Origin: Caulobacter sp. FWC2
GTDB lineage: Bacteria; Pseudomonadota; Alphaproteobacteria; Caulobacterales; Caulobacteraceae
Direction of reading: 5' to 3'
NCBI RefSeq assembly: GCF_002742625.1
Contig: NZ_PEBF01000001.1
Location: forward strand, 4,650,001-4,714,000
DNA: 64,000 bases
Shown here: positions 1-10,782 of the stretch, in pieces
How the letters are laid out: every line of letters begins with the position of its first letter
Numbering within the stretch: position 1 is the first letter of the stretch
Translations under genes and position numbers: made by a program
The notes under the pieces: model-generated
Database searches by the model: none
What the model was told of the DNA's origin: nothing
The model's input: only the letters and a program-made list of their open reading frames with translations

Positions 1-1
1 C

Positions 2-925
2 CTGCCGATCCTGCCGCTGTCGATCCTGCTGGAGAACGTGGCGGGCCTGTACACGACCCTGCTGGCCGGCGGCCGCTACCACATTCTTCCGCCTGACCAG
101 CTGGGCCTGACCGACCCGTTCCGCCCGGACCTGCCGCGCCTGGCCGGCGCGATCGCCGACCACCACGCCACCAGCCTGATCCTGGTGCCCGAGCTGCTGC
201 GGGCCTTGATGATGGTGATGACCTTTACCGGCGTTCGCCTGCCAGACCTGAAACTGGTCGCGGTGGGCGGGGCCAAGGTCGCGCCGTCCCTGCTGGCCCG
301 CGCCGATGAACTCGGGCTGCCGGTCTACGAGGGCTACGGCCTCAGCGAATGCGCCTCGGTCGTGGCGCTGAATACGCCCGCAGGCCGCAAGGCCGGGACG
401 GTGGGCCGCCCCCTGCCCCACCTGTCGGTCAGGATCGAGGACGGAGAGATCATCGTCGAGAACGCCGCCTTCCTCGGCTATGCCGGCGGACAGGCGCACG
501 CCGGACCCGTCCGCACGGGCGACCTGGGCGACATCGACGAAGACGGCTTCCTGCGCATTTCCGGGCGCCGCGCCAACACGATCATCACCAGCCATGGCCG
601 CAACGTCGCGCCCGAGTGGGTCGAGAGCGAGCTGACCGCCCAGCCCGAGATCCGCCAGGCCGTGGTGCTGGGCGAGGCCCAGGCCGAGCTTTCGGCCCTG
701 ATCGTCCCGCTCATCCCCGGCATGGACGAGGCCGCCATCGCACAGGCCGTGACCCGCGCCAACGCCAGCCTGCCGCCCTACGCCCAGATCGGCCGCTGGC
801 TGATCCGCGACGCCTTCGACGCGGCCAGCGGCGAACTCACCAACAACGGACGCCCCCGGCGCGCGGCCCTGGCCGCCCGCCACCGGGACTTCATGGAAAA
901 CGCCACGACAGGAGACCTCGCTTGA
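2..925 (+). CDS. AMP-forming acyl-activating ligase, 3' part only
   Basis: The reading frame is already open at base 2, so the gene begins outside the window and only about 307 C-terminal residues are present. The protein belongs to the ANL superfamily, which adenylates a carboxylic acid and usually transfers it to a thiol. Visible signatures are YEGYGLSE (A5-like), the RTGDLG...SGRRAN stretch (A7/A8) and the small C-terminal domain. The C-terminal catalytic lysine region reads LTNNGRPRR; the position normally occupied by lysine in long-chain acyl-CoA synthetases (LTPTxK) appears to be arginine. The stop codon overlaps the TTG start of the next gene, so the two are translationally coupled. 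A fatty-acid-like substrate is an inference from overall resemblance; the substrate-binding half is outside the window. Confidence 0.85.
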   Translation: MPILPLSILLENVAGLYTTLLAGGRYHILPPDQLGLTDPFRPDLPRLAGAIADHHATSLILVPELLRALMMVMTFTGVRLPDLKLVAVGGAKVAPSLLARADELGLPVYEGYGLSECASVVALNTPAGRKAGTVGRPLPHLSVRIEDGEIIVENAAFLGYAGGQAHAGPVRTGDLGDIDEDGFLRISGRRANTIITSHGRNVAPEWVESELTAQPEIRQAVVLGEAQAELSALIVPLIPGMDEAAIAQAVTRANASLPPYAQIGRWLIRDAFDAASGELTNNGRPRRAALAARHRDFMENATTGDLA

Positions 926-1590
926 CCTTCTACCAACGCCTCGTGACCGAGACGGTCGACGGACAGATGGGCCTGGCCTCGGTGCCGCAGATCCAGGACG
1001 GCCTGACGGGCCGCATCTCGCGCGAGACCTACATCGCCTATCTGACCGAGGCCTATCACCACGTGAAGCACACCGTGCCGCTGATGCAGGCGGCGCGGGC
1101 GCGGATGGATCACGACCACCAGCGCTTCGTCGAGGCCCTGGACGAGTACATCACCGAAGAGACCGGCCACGAGCACTGGATCCTCAGCGACATCAAGAAC
1201 TGCGGCGGCGATCCCGTGGCCGTTCGCGACGGCGAGCCCCGGCCGGCCACCCTGGCCATGACCGACTACGCCTATGACTACATCCGTCAGGCCAATCCGA
1301 TGGGCTTCTTCGGCATGGTCTTCGTCCTCGAGGGCACCAGCGTGCGCCTGGCCACCCAGGGCGCCGAAGCCGTGGCCCGCAACCTGGGCCTTGGCCCGGA
1401 GTGCTTCAGCTATCTGAGCTCGCACGGCGCGCTGGACATGGAGCACCTGACCTTCTTCGAGAAACTGATGAACCAGGTCGACGATCCGGCCGACCAGGCC
1501 GCGATCATCGAGGTGGCCAAGGCGATCTTCGAGCGCTTCGCCAACGTCTTCCGCGCGATCCCGCATGTCCGCGAGGCCGCCGATGCTTGA
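922..1590 (+). CDS. Heme-oxygenase-like diiron oxidase/oxygenase family protein (TenA/UndA-like fold)
   Basis: This 222-residue all-helical protein is of the kind annotated as iron-containing redox enzyme or TenA-like. The start is TTG at 922, preceded by GGAG at 911-914 and overlapping the upstream stop (TTGA). The candidate metal ligands are E80-x2-H83, E137 and H168-x3-D172-x2-H175. The last motif, H-x3-D-x2-H, and the spacing between ligand groups match what I recall for the heme-oxygenase-like diiron family, such as the fatty-acid decarboxylase UndA and the N-oxygenase SznF. Such enzymes use O2 at a diiron centre for decarboxylation, hydroxylation or N-oxygenation. Coupling to an acyl ligase in front and a dehydrogenase behind suggests an activated acid or amino-acid derivative as substrate. 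The actual reaction is unknown. Confidence 0.8.
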   Translation: MTFYQRLVTETVDGQMGLASVPQIQDGLTGRISRETYIAYLTEAYHHVKHTVPLMQAARARMDHDHQRFVEALDEYITEETGHEHWILSDIKNCGGDPVAVRDGEPRPATLAMTDYAYDYIRQANPMGFFGMVFVLEGTSVRLATQGAEAVARNLGLGPECFSYLSSHGALDMEHLTFFEKLMNQVDDPADQAAIIEVAKAIFERFANVFRAIPHVREAADA

Positions 1591-2335
1591 GGGCAAGAGG
1601 GTTCTGATCACCGGCGCCTCCGGCGGGCTCGGGAGCCTGGTGGCCGCGCAGTTGGTCGCCGAGGGCGCGCATGTCGTGGCGCTTGGCCGTTCGCGGCCGG
1701 AGGGCGTCGACGGCTTCATGGCGCATGATCTTTCCACCCCGGACGGCATCGAGACCGCCGCCCGCGCCGTTGAAGGCGGTCAGTGGGACATCCTGATCAA
1801 CCTGGCCGGCGTCCAGCATTTCGGTCCGTTCGAGACCGAAGACCCCGCCGAGCTGCTGTCGGGCTATCTCGTGAACCTCGTGGCGCCGGTTCGGCTCTGC
1901 CAGGCGGTCGCGCCGGCCATGAAGGCGCGCGGCGGCGGCCAGATCGTCAACATCGGCTCGATCTTCGGCTCGATCAACTTCGCCCACTTCGCCACCTATT
2001 CCAGCGCGAAGGCGGGACTGCGCGGCTTCAGCCAGGCCTTGCGGCGGGAGCTGGCGGGAACCGGGGTGGACGTGACCTATGTCGCGCCACGCGCGGTCCG
2101 CACCGCCATGGTCTCCGAGCGCGTCCTGGAGTTCGCCAAGCTGACCCAGATGAACATCGATCCGCCGGGAGCCACGGCGCGCCGCATCGTCTCGGCGATC
2201 CGCGCCCGCCGTCGCGACGTCTATCTGGGCTTCCCCGAAACCTTCTTCGTCCGTCTCAACGCCCTGCTGCCGGGCCTCGTCGATCGCGCCCTGTCGGCCA
2301 ACGATCGCAAGGCCGCGCAGCTCTTCGCCCGCTGA
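1583..2335 (+). CDS. Short-chain dehydrogenase/reductase (SDR)
   Basis: This 250-residue classical SDR has the Rossmann motif GASGGLG at residues 11-17, the NLAG motif near 73-76, catalytic Ser126 and Y139-x3-K143. It should oxidise or reduce an alcohol/carbonyl with NAD(P)H in the cytoplasm. The C-terminal part (residues about 180-250) contains a hydrophobic stretch near the end (FPETFFVRLNALLPGLV), seen in SDRs acting on lipid-like substrates. ATG 1583 is chosen because the protein then begins directly before the first beta strand; an in-frame ATG at 1565 would overlap the previous gene further. The overlap of 8 bases with the diiron-protein gene implies one transcript. The substrate cannot be read from sequence. 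Confidence 0.88.
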   Translation: MLEGKRVLITGASGGLGSLVAAQLVAEGAHVVALGRSRPEGVDGFMAHDLSTPDGIETAARAVEGGQWDILINLAGVQHFGPFETEDPAELLSGYLVNLVAPVRLCQAVAPAMKARGGGQIVNIGSIFGSINFAHFATYSSAKAGLRGFSQALRRELAGTGVDVTYVAPRAVRTAMVSERVLEFAKLTQMNIDPPGATARRIVSAIRARRRDVYLGFPETFFVRLNALLPGLVDRALSANDRKAAQLFAR

Positions 2336-2351
2336 AATCCCAGGACATCCC

Positions 2352-3005
2352 ATGCAAACCAAAGCCTTCTTCGCCCTCAGCGCCGCCGTATCCCTGCTGG
2401 CCGGCGCCGCCCATGCCGACGCCCTCGACACCCGCATCGACAGCCTGGCCCGCGACTGGGCGCACGTGAACTACGAGGTCACCGACAAGACCGCCCAGGC
2501 CAGCGGCGCGGCCAAGGTCGCGGGCGAGGCCGACGCCCTGGCCCACCAGAACCCCGGCCGCGCCGAGCCCCTCGTCTGGGAAGCGATCGCCAAGGCCACC
2601 GAAGCCGGCGCGAAAGGCGGCCTGGGCGGCCTCGCTCTGGCCAAGGAATCCAAGGCGCTTCTTGAGAAGGCCGAGAAGATCAATCCGGCCGCCCTGGGCG
2701 ACGGCTCGGTCTATACGAGCCTCGGTTCCCTCTACGCCCAGGTCCCAGGCTTCCCGCTGGGCTTTGGCGATGCGGGCAAGGCGCGGAGCTATCTGCAGAG
2801 GGCCCTGGCGGTGAACCCGAACGGGGTGGATCCCAACTTCTTCTACGGCGATTTCCTGTTCCGCCAGAACGACTACGCCGGCGCATCCAAGGCGCTGCAA
2901 AAGGCGATCGCCGCTCCAGGCCGTCCGGGTCACGAAGTCGCCGACAAGGGTCGCAAGGCCCAGGCTCAGGCCCTGCTCACCCAGGCGCAGGCCAAGGCCC
3001 ACTAG
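2352..3005 (+). CDS. Secreted TPR-like protein
   Basis: This 217-residue protein has a Sec signal peptide (hydrophobic residues 5-20, cleavage likely after AAHA), followed by helical repeats. A TPR-like pair is visible around residues 135-190 (ARSYLQRALAVNPNGVDPNF, then YAGASKALQKAI). It most resembles small periplasmic TPR proteins of the TatT type that accompany transporters or envelope enzymes. It starts 16 bases after the SDR stop and probably closes the operon. TPR proteins bind partners rather than catalyse, so it may organise the preceding pathway at the envelope, but that is inference. Confidence 0.75.
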   Translation: MQTKAFFALSAAVSLLAGAAHADALDTRIDSLARDWAHVNYEVTDKTAQASGAAKVAGEADALAHQNPGRAEPLVWEAIAKATEAGAKGGLGGLALAKESKALLEKAEKINPAALGDGSVYTSLGSLYAQVPGFPLGFGDAGKARSYLQRALAVNPNGVDPNFFYGDFLFRQNDYAGASKALQKAIAAPGRPGHEVADKGRKAQAQALLTQAQAKAH

Positions 3006-3193
3006 GACCGTACAGTTTCGCACCGACATCCGGCGAGTTCGACGAGGTCGAGCTCGCCCCTCGCGCTAGCGTCGCGTCCCGCCGAGACCAATTGCCACGC
3101 GGGGCGGATTCGAAGAAGGATTGCGCCCGCTTGAAATGAAGCCGCAAACTAGGCCAAACGCCGAATAAGGGTGCGCAGCTCAGGGAGGAGCGG

Positions 3194-4162
3194 GTGCCGG
3201 AAACCGTGAAGAAAAGGCATGCCGCCCATGTGCGCGACGTGCTGGCCGACGGTTCCGCGGCGGCGCGATCGGCGCTCGCCGCATCCTGGAAGAGATCGTT
3301 CTCCTGGTATGGCCTGAACCCCGAGGACATGACCGCGCCGCGCGTTCTGAGCGAACGCGAATTGCTGGACGCGCGTGAGCGCATCGAACCCCTCCTCGAC
3401 GCGGCTCAGTCGACGCTCGACAGATTGTTCCTGGCCGTGGGCTCCACCGGTTGCTGCGTTCTGTTCACCGATCGCCAGGGCGTTCCCGTCGATCGGCGCG
3501 GCGCTGACGTCGACGACGAGACCTTCCACCGCTGGGGTCTGTGGACCGGGGCGGTGTGGAGCGAGGAGGCCGAAGGCACCAACGGCATCGGCACCTGCCT
3601 GGCCGAGGAGCGTGCGCTCACCATCCACCGCGATCAGCATTTCCATGCGCGTAACACCGCGCTGAGCTGCACGGTGGCGCCCATCTACGACCACCAGGGA
3701 CGGTTGGCCGGCGCATTGGATGTCTCGTCTTGCCGGGCCGATCTCACGGAAGGTTTCGTCGGCCTGATCTCGGCCGCCGTTGTGGATGCGGCGCGGCGCA
3801 TCGAGCTCGAGCATTTCCGGCGGATGTTCGTCGGGGCCCGACTGCTCGTGGTCGAGGGGACCAAGCACGGCGGCGGCGTGGTGGCGGTCGATCGCGATGA
3901 CCTGGTCATCGGCGCGACCCGCGACGCCCGTCTCAACTATGGCCTGACCGACGCCCGCCTGGCCGGCCGACTGCACGTGGACGAGCTGCTTTTTCCAGAG
4001 TCGGCTCTCGAACAGGACCTGCTGCACCTTGAACGCTCGGGCGTGCAGCGCGCCCTGGCCCTGACCTCCGGCAATGTCTCCGCCGCGGCCAAGGCGTTGG
4101 GCGTCAGCCGGGCGACCTTGCACCGCAAGCTGGCGCGGCTGGGCCTCACGCAACGCCGCTAA
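3194..4162 (+). CDS. GAF-Fis transcriptional regulator, AcoR-like without AAA+ domain
   Basis: This 322-residue regulator starts at GTG 3194, with a GGGAGG Shine-Dalgarno at 3183-3188. Residues about 60-200 form a GAF sensor resembling AcoR-type activators of acetoin/alcohol metabolism ([19 protein letters not shown] is typical). The C-terminus (about 280-320) is a Fis-type helix-turn-helix ([20 protein letters not shown]). The central sigma-54-contacting ATPase domain of AcoR is absent, because the protein runs from the GAF region through about 80 residues into the HTH. It therefore cannot activate sigma-54 RNA polymerase directly and probably acts as a simple repressor/activator. The palindrome at 4171-4192, right behind it and before the aldehyde dehydrogenase gene, is a plausible binding site. 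The sensed ligand may be an aldehyde or alcohol. Confidence 0.85.
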   Translation: MPETVKKRHAAHVRDVLADGSAAARSALAASWKRSFSWYGLNPEDMTAPRVLSERELLDARERIEPLLDAAQSTLDRLFLAVGSTGCCVLFTDRQGVPVDRRGADVDDETFHRWGLWTGAVWSEEAEGTNGIGTCLAEERALTIHRDQHFHARNTALSCTVAPIYDHQGRLAGALDVSSCRADLTEGFVGLISAAVVDAARRIELEHFRRMFVGARLLVVEGTKHGGGVVAVDRDDLVIGATRDARLNYGLTDARLAGRLHVDELLFPESALEQDLLHLERSGVQRALALTSGNVSAAAKALGVSRATLHRKLARLGLTQRR

Positions 4163-4170
4163 CCCGCGAA

Positions 4171-4192
4171 ACTGTCGCACCCATGCGACAGT
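4171..4192. promoter_or_regulatory. Palindromic operator ACTGTCGCA-N4-TGCGACAGT
   Basis: The sequence shows a perfect 9-base inverted repeat (ACTGTCGCA at 4171-4179, TGCGACAGT at 4184-4192) with a 4-base spacer, about 95 bases before the aldehyde dehydrogenase ATG. Fis-type HTH dimers bind such sites. The adjacent GAF-Fis regulator is the natural candidate. A 7-base core copy with the same spacing occurs at 10690-10707. Confidence 0.7.
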
Positions 4193-4286
4193 CGATCTTG
4201 GGGGCTGGGCCCCGCCTCCTGACAAGGTCAAAGCCTTGGCGGATGCTTTCCTCTTGACGCCGAACACGGCGCGACAGGAGGAAGCC

Positions 4287-5804
4287 ATGACCAAAGCCGA
4301 GTTCACGCGCACAGCCAAGCCGCCGTTCAAAGCGCGCTATGGCAACTTCATCGGCGGCCGATGGGTCGAGCCGACCGCGGGCCGTTATTTCGAGAACACT
4401 TCGCCGGTCAACGGCCGCGTCCTCTGCGAGATCGCTCGCTCCGACGCCGCCGACATCGAACTGGCCCTGGACGCCGCGCACGCCGCCAAGGCCGCCTGGG
4501 GCGCGGCCAGCGTCACCGAACGCGCCAATCTGCTGAACCGCATCGCCCAGGTCATGGAAGACAACCTGCCGCTGCTGGCCGCCGCCGAGACCTGGGACAA
4601 CGGCAAGCCGATCCGCGAGACGACCGCCGCCGACCTGCCGCTGGCGATCGACCACTTCCGCTACTTCGCCGGCTGCATCCGCGCCCAGGAGGGCGGCATC
4701 TCCGAGATCGACCAGGATACGGTCGCCTATCATTTCCATGAGCCCCTGGGCGTGGTCGGCCAGATCATCCCGTGGAACTTCCCGCTGCTGATGGCCTGCT
4801 GGAAGCTGGCGCCGGCCCTGGCGGCCGGGAACTGCGTGGTGCTCAAGCCCGCCGAGCAGACGCCGGCCTCGATCCTGGTGCTGGCCGAGCTGATCGCCGA
4901 CATCCTGCCGCCCGGCGTGCTCAACGTCGTCAACGGCTTTGGCCTGGAAGCCGGCAAGCCCCTGGCCTCCAGCCCGCGCATCGCCAAGATCGCCTTCACG
5001 GGCGAGACCTCGACCGGCCGGCAGATCATGCAGTACGCCAGCCAGAACCTGATCCCCGTCACCCTGGAGCTGGGCGGCAAGTCGCCCAACATCTTCTTCA
5101 AGGACGTGATGGCCGAAGACGACGACTATCTCGACAAGGCCATCGAGGGCTTTGTGATGTTCGCCTTCAACCAGGGCGAGGTCTGCACCTGCCCCAGCCG
5201 GGCGCTGATCCACGAGGATATCTACGACGCGTTCATGGCGCGCGCCCTCAAGCGTGTCGAGGCGATCACCCAGGGCGATCCGCTGGACCCGACAACGATG
5301 ATCGGCGCTCAGGCCTCCGGCGAGCAGCTGGAGAAGATCCTCAGCTATATCGACATCGGCCTCGCCGAGGGCGCCGAACTGCTGGCCGGCGGCGCGCGTA
5401 GCGACCTGCCGGGCGATCTGGCCGGCGGCTTCTATGTCAAGCCGACGGTGTTCAAGGGCCACAACCGGATGCGGATCTTCCAGGAGGAGATCTTCGGTCC
5501 GGTGCTGTCGGTCACGACGTTCAAGACCGACGAAGAGGCCCTGGCGATCGCCAATGACACGCTCTACGGCCTCGGCGCCGGGGTCTGGAGCCGGGACGCC
5601 AATCGCTGCTACCGCTTTGGCCGCGCCATCCAGGCGGGCCGGGTGTGGACCAACTGCTATCACGCCTATCCCGCCCACGCGGCGTTCGGCGGCTACAAGT
5701 CGTCAGGCATCGGCCGTGAGAACCACCGGATGATGCTGGACCATTATCAGCAAACCAAGAACATGCTGGTCAGCTATAGTCCCAAGAAGCTCGGCTTCTT
5801 CTAG
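4287..5804 (+). CDS. NAD(P)-dependent aldehyde dehydrogenase (acetaldehyde dehydrogenase, ExaC/AldB type)
   Basis: This 505-residue enzyme oxidises aldehydes, probably acetaldehyde, to acids in the cytoplasm. The start is ATG 4287, preceded by AGGAGGAAG. Family residues are all present: PWNFP (Asn164), Lys187 in the cofactor site, FTGETSTGR, the general base Glu261 in ELGGKSP, and the nucleophile Cys300 in NQGEVCTC. The EVCTCPSR context is characteristic of ExaC/AldB acetaldehyde dehydrogenases. The next genes are an alcohol dehydrogenase and acetyl-CoA synthetase, giving the route ethanol to acetaldehyde to acetate to acetyl-CoA. It is probably controlled by the upstream GAF-Fis regulator through the palindrome between them. 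Confidence 0.93.
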   Translation: MTKAEFTRTAKPPFKARYGNFIGGRWVEPTAGRYFENTSPVNGRVLCEIARSDAADIELALDAAHAAKAAWGAASVTERANLLNRIAQVMEDNLPLLAAAETWDNGKPIRETTAADLPLAIDHFRYFAGCIRAQEGGISEIDQDTVAYHFHEPLGVVGQIIPWNFPLLMACWKLAPALAAGNCVVLKPAEQTPASILVLAELIADILPPGVLNVVNGFGLEAGKPLASSPRIAKIAFTGETSTGRQIMQYASQNLIPVTLELGGKSPNIFFKDVMAEDDDYLDKAIEGFVMFAFNQGEVCTCPSRALIHEDIYDAFMARALKRVEAITQGDPLDPTTMIGAQASGEQLEKILSYIDIGLAEGAELLAGGARSDLPGDLAGGFYVKPTVFKGHNRMRIFQEEIFGPVLSVTTFKTDEEALAIANDTLYGLGAGVWSRDANRCYRFGRAIQAGRVWTNCYHAYPAHAAFGGYKSSGIGRENHRMMLDHYQQTKNMLVSYSPKKLGFF

Positions 5805-5878
5805 CGCGCCGCGCCGACTTGAGGCGGCGTCGGCATAATCCGGCGTCGCAAACCTCTCCGATCCAGAAGGACATCATC

Positions 5879-6913
5879 ATGGCCAAAACCATGAAGGCCG
5901 CCGTCGTGCGCGAATTTGGCAAGCCGCTGATCATCGAGGACGCGCCGATCCCCGAACCGGGTCCCGGCCAGATTCAAGTGCGCATCCAGGCTTCCGGCGT
6001 CTGCCACACCGACCTGCACGCCGCCGAGGGCGACTGGCCCGTGAAGCCCAACCCGCCCTTCATCCCCGGACACGAGGGGGTCGGCTTCGTCTCGGGCGTC
6101 GGCGCCGGGGTCAAGACCGTCAAGGAAGGCGACCGCGTCGGCGTGCCCTGGCTCTACAGCACCTGCGGTCACTGCAAGCATTGCCTGGGCGGCTGGGAAA
6201 CCCTGTGCGAGTCCCAGCAGAACACCGGCTATTCGGTCAATGGCGGCTTCGCCGACTATGTCGTGGCCGATCCCAACTTCGTGGGCCATCTGCCCAAGGC
6301 GATTTCGTTCAACGAGATCGCGCCGGTGCTTTGCGCGGGGGTCACGGTCTACAAGGGCCTGAAGGTGACCGACACCAAGCCCGGCGACTGGGTGGTGATC
6401 TCCGGCGTCGGGGGCCTGGGCCACATGGCGGTGCAATACGCCAAGGCCATGGGCCTGAACGTCGCGGCGGTCGATATCGACGACGCCAAGCTGGACCTGG
6501 CGCGCGCGCTGGGCGCGACCATCACGGTCAATGCCCGGACCGTCGCCGACCCGGCGGCCGAGATCAAGAAACAGACCAGCGGCGGCGCCCAGGGCGTCCT
6601 GGTCACGGCGGTTTCGCCGATCGCCTTCAAGCAGGCGCTGGGCATGGTCTCGCGCGGCGGGACGGTGGCGCTGAACGGACTTCCGCCCGGCGACTTCCCG
6701 CTGTCGATCTTCGACATGGTGCTGAACGGGATCACCGTGCGCGGCTCGATCGTCGGCACCCGCCTCGACCTGCAGGAGGCCCTGGATTTCGCCGCCGACG
6801 GCAAGGTGAAGGCCACGATCAGCACCGCGCGCCTGGACGACGTCAACACGGTCTTCGACCGCATGCGCAACGGCCAGATCGAAGGCCGCGTCGTGCTGGA
6901 CCTCAGCCAGTAA
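5879..6913 (+). CDS. Zinc-dependent alcohol dehydrogenase (AdhP type)
   Basis: This 344-residue medium-chain dehydrogenase interconverts a primary alcohol such as ethanol and its aldehyde with NAD. The ATG at 5879 is chosen because an upstream in-frame start would add a 20-residue low-quality extension. Catalytic zinc ligands are Cys42, His65 and Cys152, with Glu66 beside them. Structural zinc cysteines are 96, 99, 102 and 110. The nucleotide-binding GVGGLG lies at residues 176-181. It follows the aldehyde dehydrogenase by 74 bases and is followed by a strong hairpin before acs, so all three are co-oriented and metabolically consecutive. Confidence 0.93.
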   Translation: MAKTMKAAVVREFGKPLIIEDAPIPEPGPGQIQVRIQASGVCHTDLHAAEGDWPVKPNPPFIPGHEGVGFVSGVGAGVKTVKEGDRVGVPWLYSTCGHCKHCLGGWETLCESQQNTGYSVNGGFADYVVADPNFVGHLPKAISFNEIAPVLCAGVTVYKGLKVTDTKPGDWVVISGVGGLGHMAVQYAKAMGLNVAAVDIDDAKLDLARALGATITVNARTVADPAAEIKKQTSGGAQGVLVTAVSPIAFKQALGMVSRGGTVALNGLPPGDFPLSIFDMVLNGITVRGSIVGTRLDLQEALDFAADGKVKATISTARLDDVNTVFDRMRNGQIEGRVVLDLSQ

Positions 6914-6930
6914 AGCGCAGGGCCTCATGA

Positions 6931-6968
6931 GGGGCGTGACGGGGTGCGCCGACGCCCCGTCGCGCCCC
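6931..6968 (+). terminator. Strong hairpin between adh and acs
   Basis: Two 14-base arms (GGGGCGTGACGGGG and CCCCGTCGCGCCCC) pair completely with one G-U and a 10-base loop, beginning 17 bases after the alcohol dehydrogenase stop. Only TT follows, so it may be a weak terminator, an attenuator or an RNA-stability hairpin that lowers acs expression relative to adh. Confidence 0.6.
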
Positions 6969-7006
6969 TTCACTCGTCAGAAAAAATGCCAAAGGGAGTA
7001 GACGGC

Positions 7007-8947
<1,941 letters not shown>

Positions 8948-8971
8948 CGGCGCCTGGGCCCATGACGAGGA

Positions 8972-10525
8972 TCAAAACTCCTCCCAGGCCTTCGCGGCGG
9001 TCGAGGCCGCCACGCCTGGCCTGGCGAAGGCGGCGACCCGCGCCTGGGACTGGGCGACCGGGTTGCGAGCGGGCGCGTGGCGCCCCGGAACGGCGGCTTC
9101 CAGCCGAGGCGCGACAGGCGCGTTCCCGGTTTCGAAGCGCGCCACCAGCCGTTCCAGCTCGCCGGCTTCGGACTTCAGGTTGGAAGCGGCGGCCGTGGCC
9201 TCCTCCACCATGGCGGCGTTCTGCTGGGTGACCTGGTCCATCTGGTTGACGGCGGTGTTGACCTGATTGAGGCCGGTCGCCTGCTCTTGTGACGACTGGG
9301 CGATCTCCGAGACCAGGGCGTCGATTTCGGTGATCTTGCCGACGATGCCCGTCAGCGCCTTGCCCGTGTCGCCGACCAGCTTCACGCCGCGCTCGACCTG
9401 GGCCGTGCTGCTGGCGATCAACCCCTTGATCTCCTTGGCGGCGTCGGCCGACCGTTGAGCCAGGGCCCGGACTTCCTGGGCGACGACGGCGAAGCCGCGA
9501 CCGGCCTCCCCGGCGCGCGCGGCTTCAACGCCGGCGTTGAGCGCCAGAAGATTGGTCTGGAAGGCGATCTCATCGATCACCCCGATGATGTTGGTGATCT
9601 GCTTCGAGCTCTGCTCGATCTCGCCCATCGCGGACACCGCCTCGTTCATCACGTCGCCCGACTTGGCGGCGTCCACGGTGGCGCCGGACGCCGCGGTGGA
9701 GGCCTGCTGGGCGCCGTTGGCGCTGCGTTTGACCGTCGCGGTGATCTCGTCGAGCGCGGCGGCGGTTTCCTCCAGGCTCGCGGCCTGCTGCTCCGTGCGC
9801 CGTGACAGGTCGTCCGAGGCGGCGGCGATTTCGTCCGACCCGGCCCTCAAGCCGCTGGTTGTCGCCGCAATGGCGTTCATCGCCTCGCGCAAGCTGTCGA
9901 TCGCGGCGTTGAAGTCGTCCTTGATCTGCTGGTAGCGCCCGTTGAAGGGGACCGCGATCCGCGCCGTCAGGTCGCCCTGAGCCAGGCGCTTGAGGCTGTC
10001 GGCCAGGGCGTTGACCACCGCGTTCTGTTCTTCGGCGACGGCGAGACGCTCCGCCTCGACGACCGCGCGCTCCTCATCGGCCTTGGCGTTCAGGACCTGG
10101 AAATAGTTGAACATGACGACGCTGGCGTCGGAGAACACTGACTTCATCAGGCTCAGCATCAGTTCGTCGGAATTCTTCTCGTTCCAGCCCTTCTCCTTCA
10201 TCAGACCGGACGCCAGACCAGCGGCGTAGGCCGCGTAGGTCTTGCTGAGATAGGTCGCGAAATCCAGGCTGCTGGAAATGTTTTGGGTAATGACAGCCTG
10301 TTGCTCGAAATACTCGGAAGGAAAGTTCCCCCTGGCAATGAAGGAGAATTTTCTCTTCTCGTTCTCCCAGACGTCCCGCGGCAACGCTTGCAGCGAGGGA
10401 TCAATGACGCGATAGGCATTTAGAAGAGCGCTCTCGAGATGCTTCCCAGCTCTCGTATGAACGATTTCCCCGATGCCTCGATCCTTATCGTTCCAGGTGA
10501 CGATCTTCGTTTTTATATCGGACAC
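8972..10525 (-). CDS. Soluble methyl-accepting chemotaxis protein with a degenerate globin-like sensor domain
   Basis: This 517-residue cytoplasmic chemoreceptor has no membrane segment. The start is GTG 10525. Residues 1 to about 160 form a helical sensor. Residues about 190-245 resemble a HAMP-like linker (LKRLAQGDLTARIAVPFNGR). Residues about 250-465 form the signalling hairpin with the conserved tip ([20 protein letters not shown]), and the protein ends in WEEF, a CheR/CheB-docking-type tail. The sensor aligns without gaps with the globin domain of the HemAT-like receptor at 48063-49673 around residue 103 (TYLSKTYAAYAAGLASGL against TYVKAVRTIGQTHARIGL). The heme-ligating histidine is glycine here, so heme is probably not bound in the normal way. 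The upstream region carries the TGTCGCA palindrome shared with the ethanol module. Confidence 0.88.
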   Translation of the reverse strand: MSDIKTKIVTWNDKDRGIGEIVHTRAGKHLESALLNAYRVIDPSLQALPRDVWENEKRKFSFIARGNFPSEYFEQQAVITQNISSSLDFATYLSKTYAAYAAGLASGLMKEKGWNEKNSDELMLSLMKSVFSDASVVMFNYFQVLNAKADEERAVVEAERLAVAEEQNAVVNALADSLKRLAQGDLTARIAVPFNGRYQQIKDDFNAAIDSLREAMNAIAATTSGLRAGSDEIAAASDDLSRRTEQQAASLEETAAALDEITATVKRSANGAQQASTAASGATVDAAKSGDVMNEAVSAMGEIEQSSKQITNIIGVIDEIAFQTNLLALNAGVEAARAGEAGRGFAVVAQEVRALAQRSADAAKEIKGLIASSTAQVERGVKLVGDTGKALTGIVGKITEIDALVSEIAQSSQEQATGLNQVNTAVNQMDQVTQQNAAMVEEATAAASNLKSEAGELERLVARFETGNAPVAPRLEAAVPGRHAPARNPVAQSQARVAAFARPGVAASTAAKAWEEF

Positions 10526-10689
10526 TGTGGAAACCTTCCCGCCTGAGTTTCAGAATACAGCCCTCGGTGAGCCTTTTGGTCTGTATTGGTGATGATAATT
10601 ATTTTGACGCGAAGCACTTTTTACTTATCTAAACAATCATACTCAAATCGTTATAAGAATCTTAACTGCGAAATCCTCACCTCTTAACC

Positions 10690-10707
10690 TGTCGCATCCG
10701 TGCGACA
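10690..10707. promoter_or_regulatory. TGTCGCA-N4-TGCGACA palindrome upstream of the soluble chemoreceptor
   Basis: A perfect 7-base inverted repeat (10690-10696 and 10701-10707) with a 4-base spacer lies 165 bases upstream of the chemoreceptor start. The surrounding gap (10526-10782) is strikingly AT-rich for this genome, as expected for a promoter. The core and spacing are identical to the site at 4171-4192. No other feature was recognised in this gap. Confidence 0.6.
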
Positions 10708-10782
10708 CCGACGAATTCGCCCATGACTCCGCGCGCCCGGCGACGAGGCGCGGCGTGTGAACCAACCTCTCGGAAATGACGG

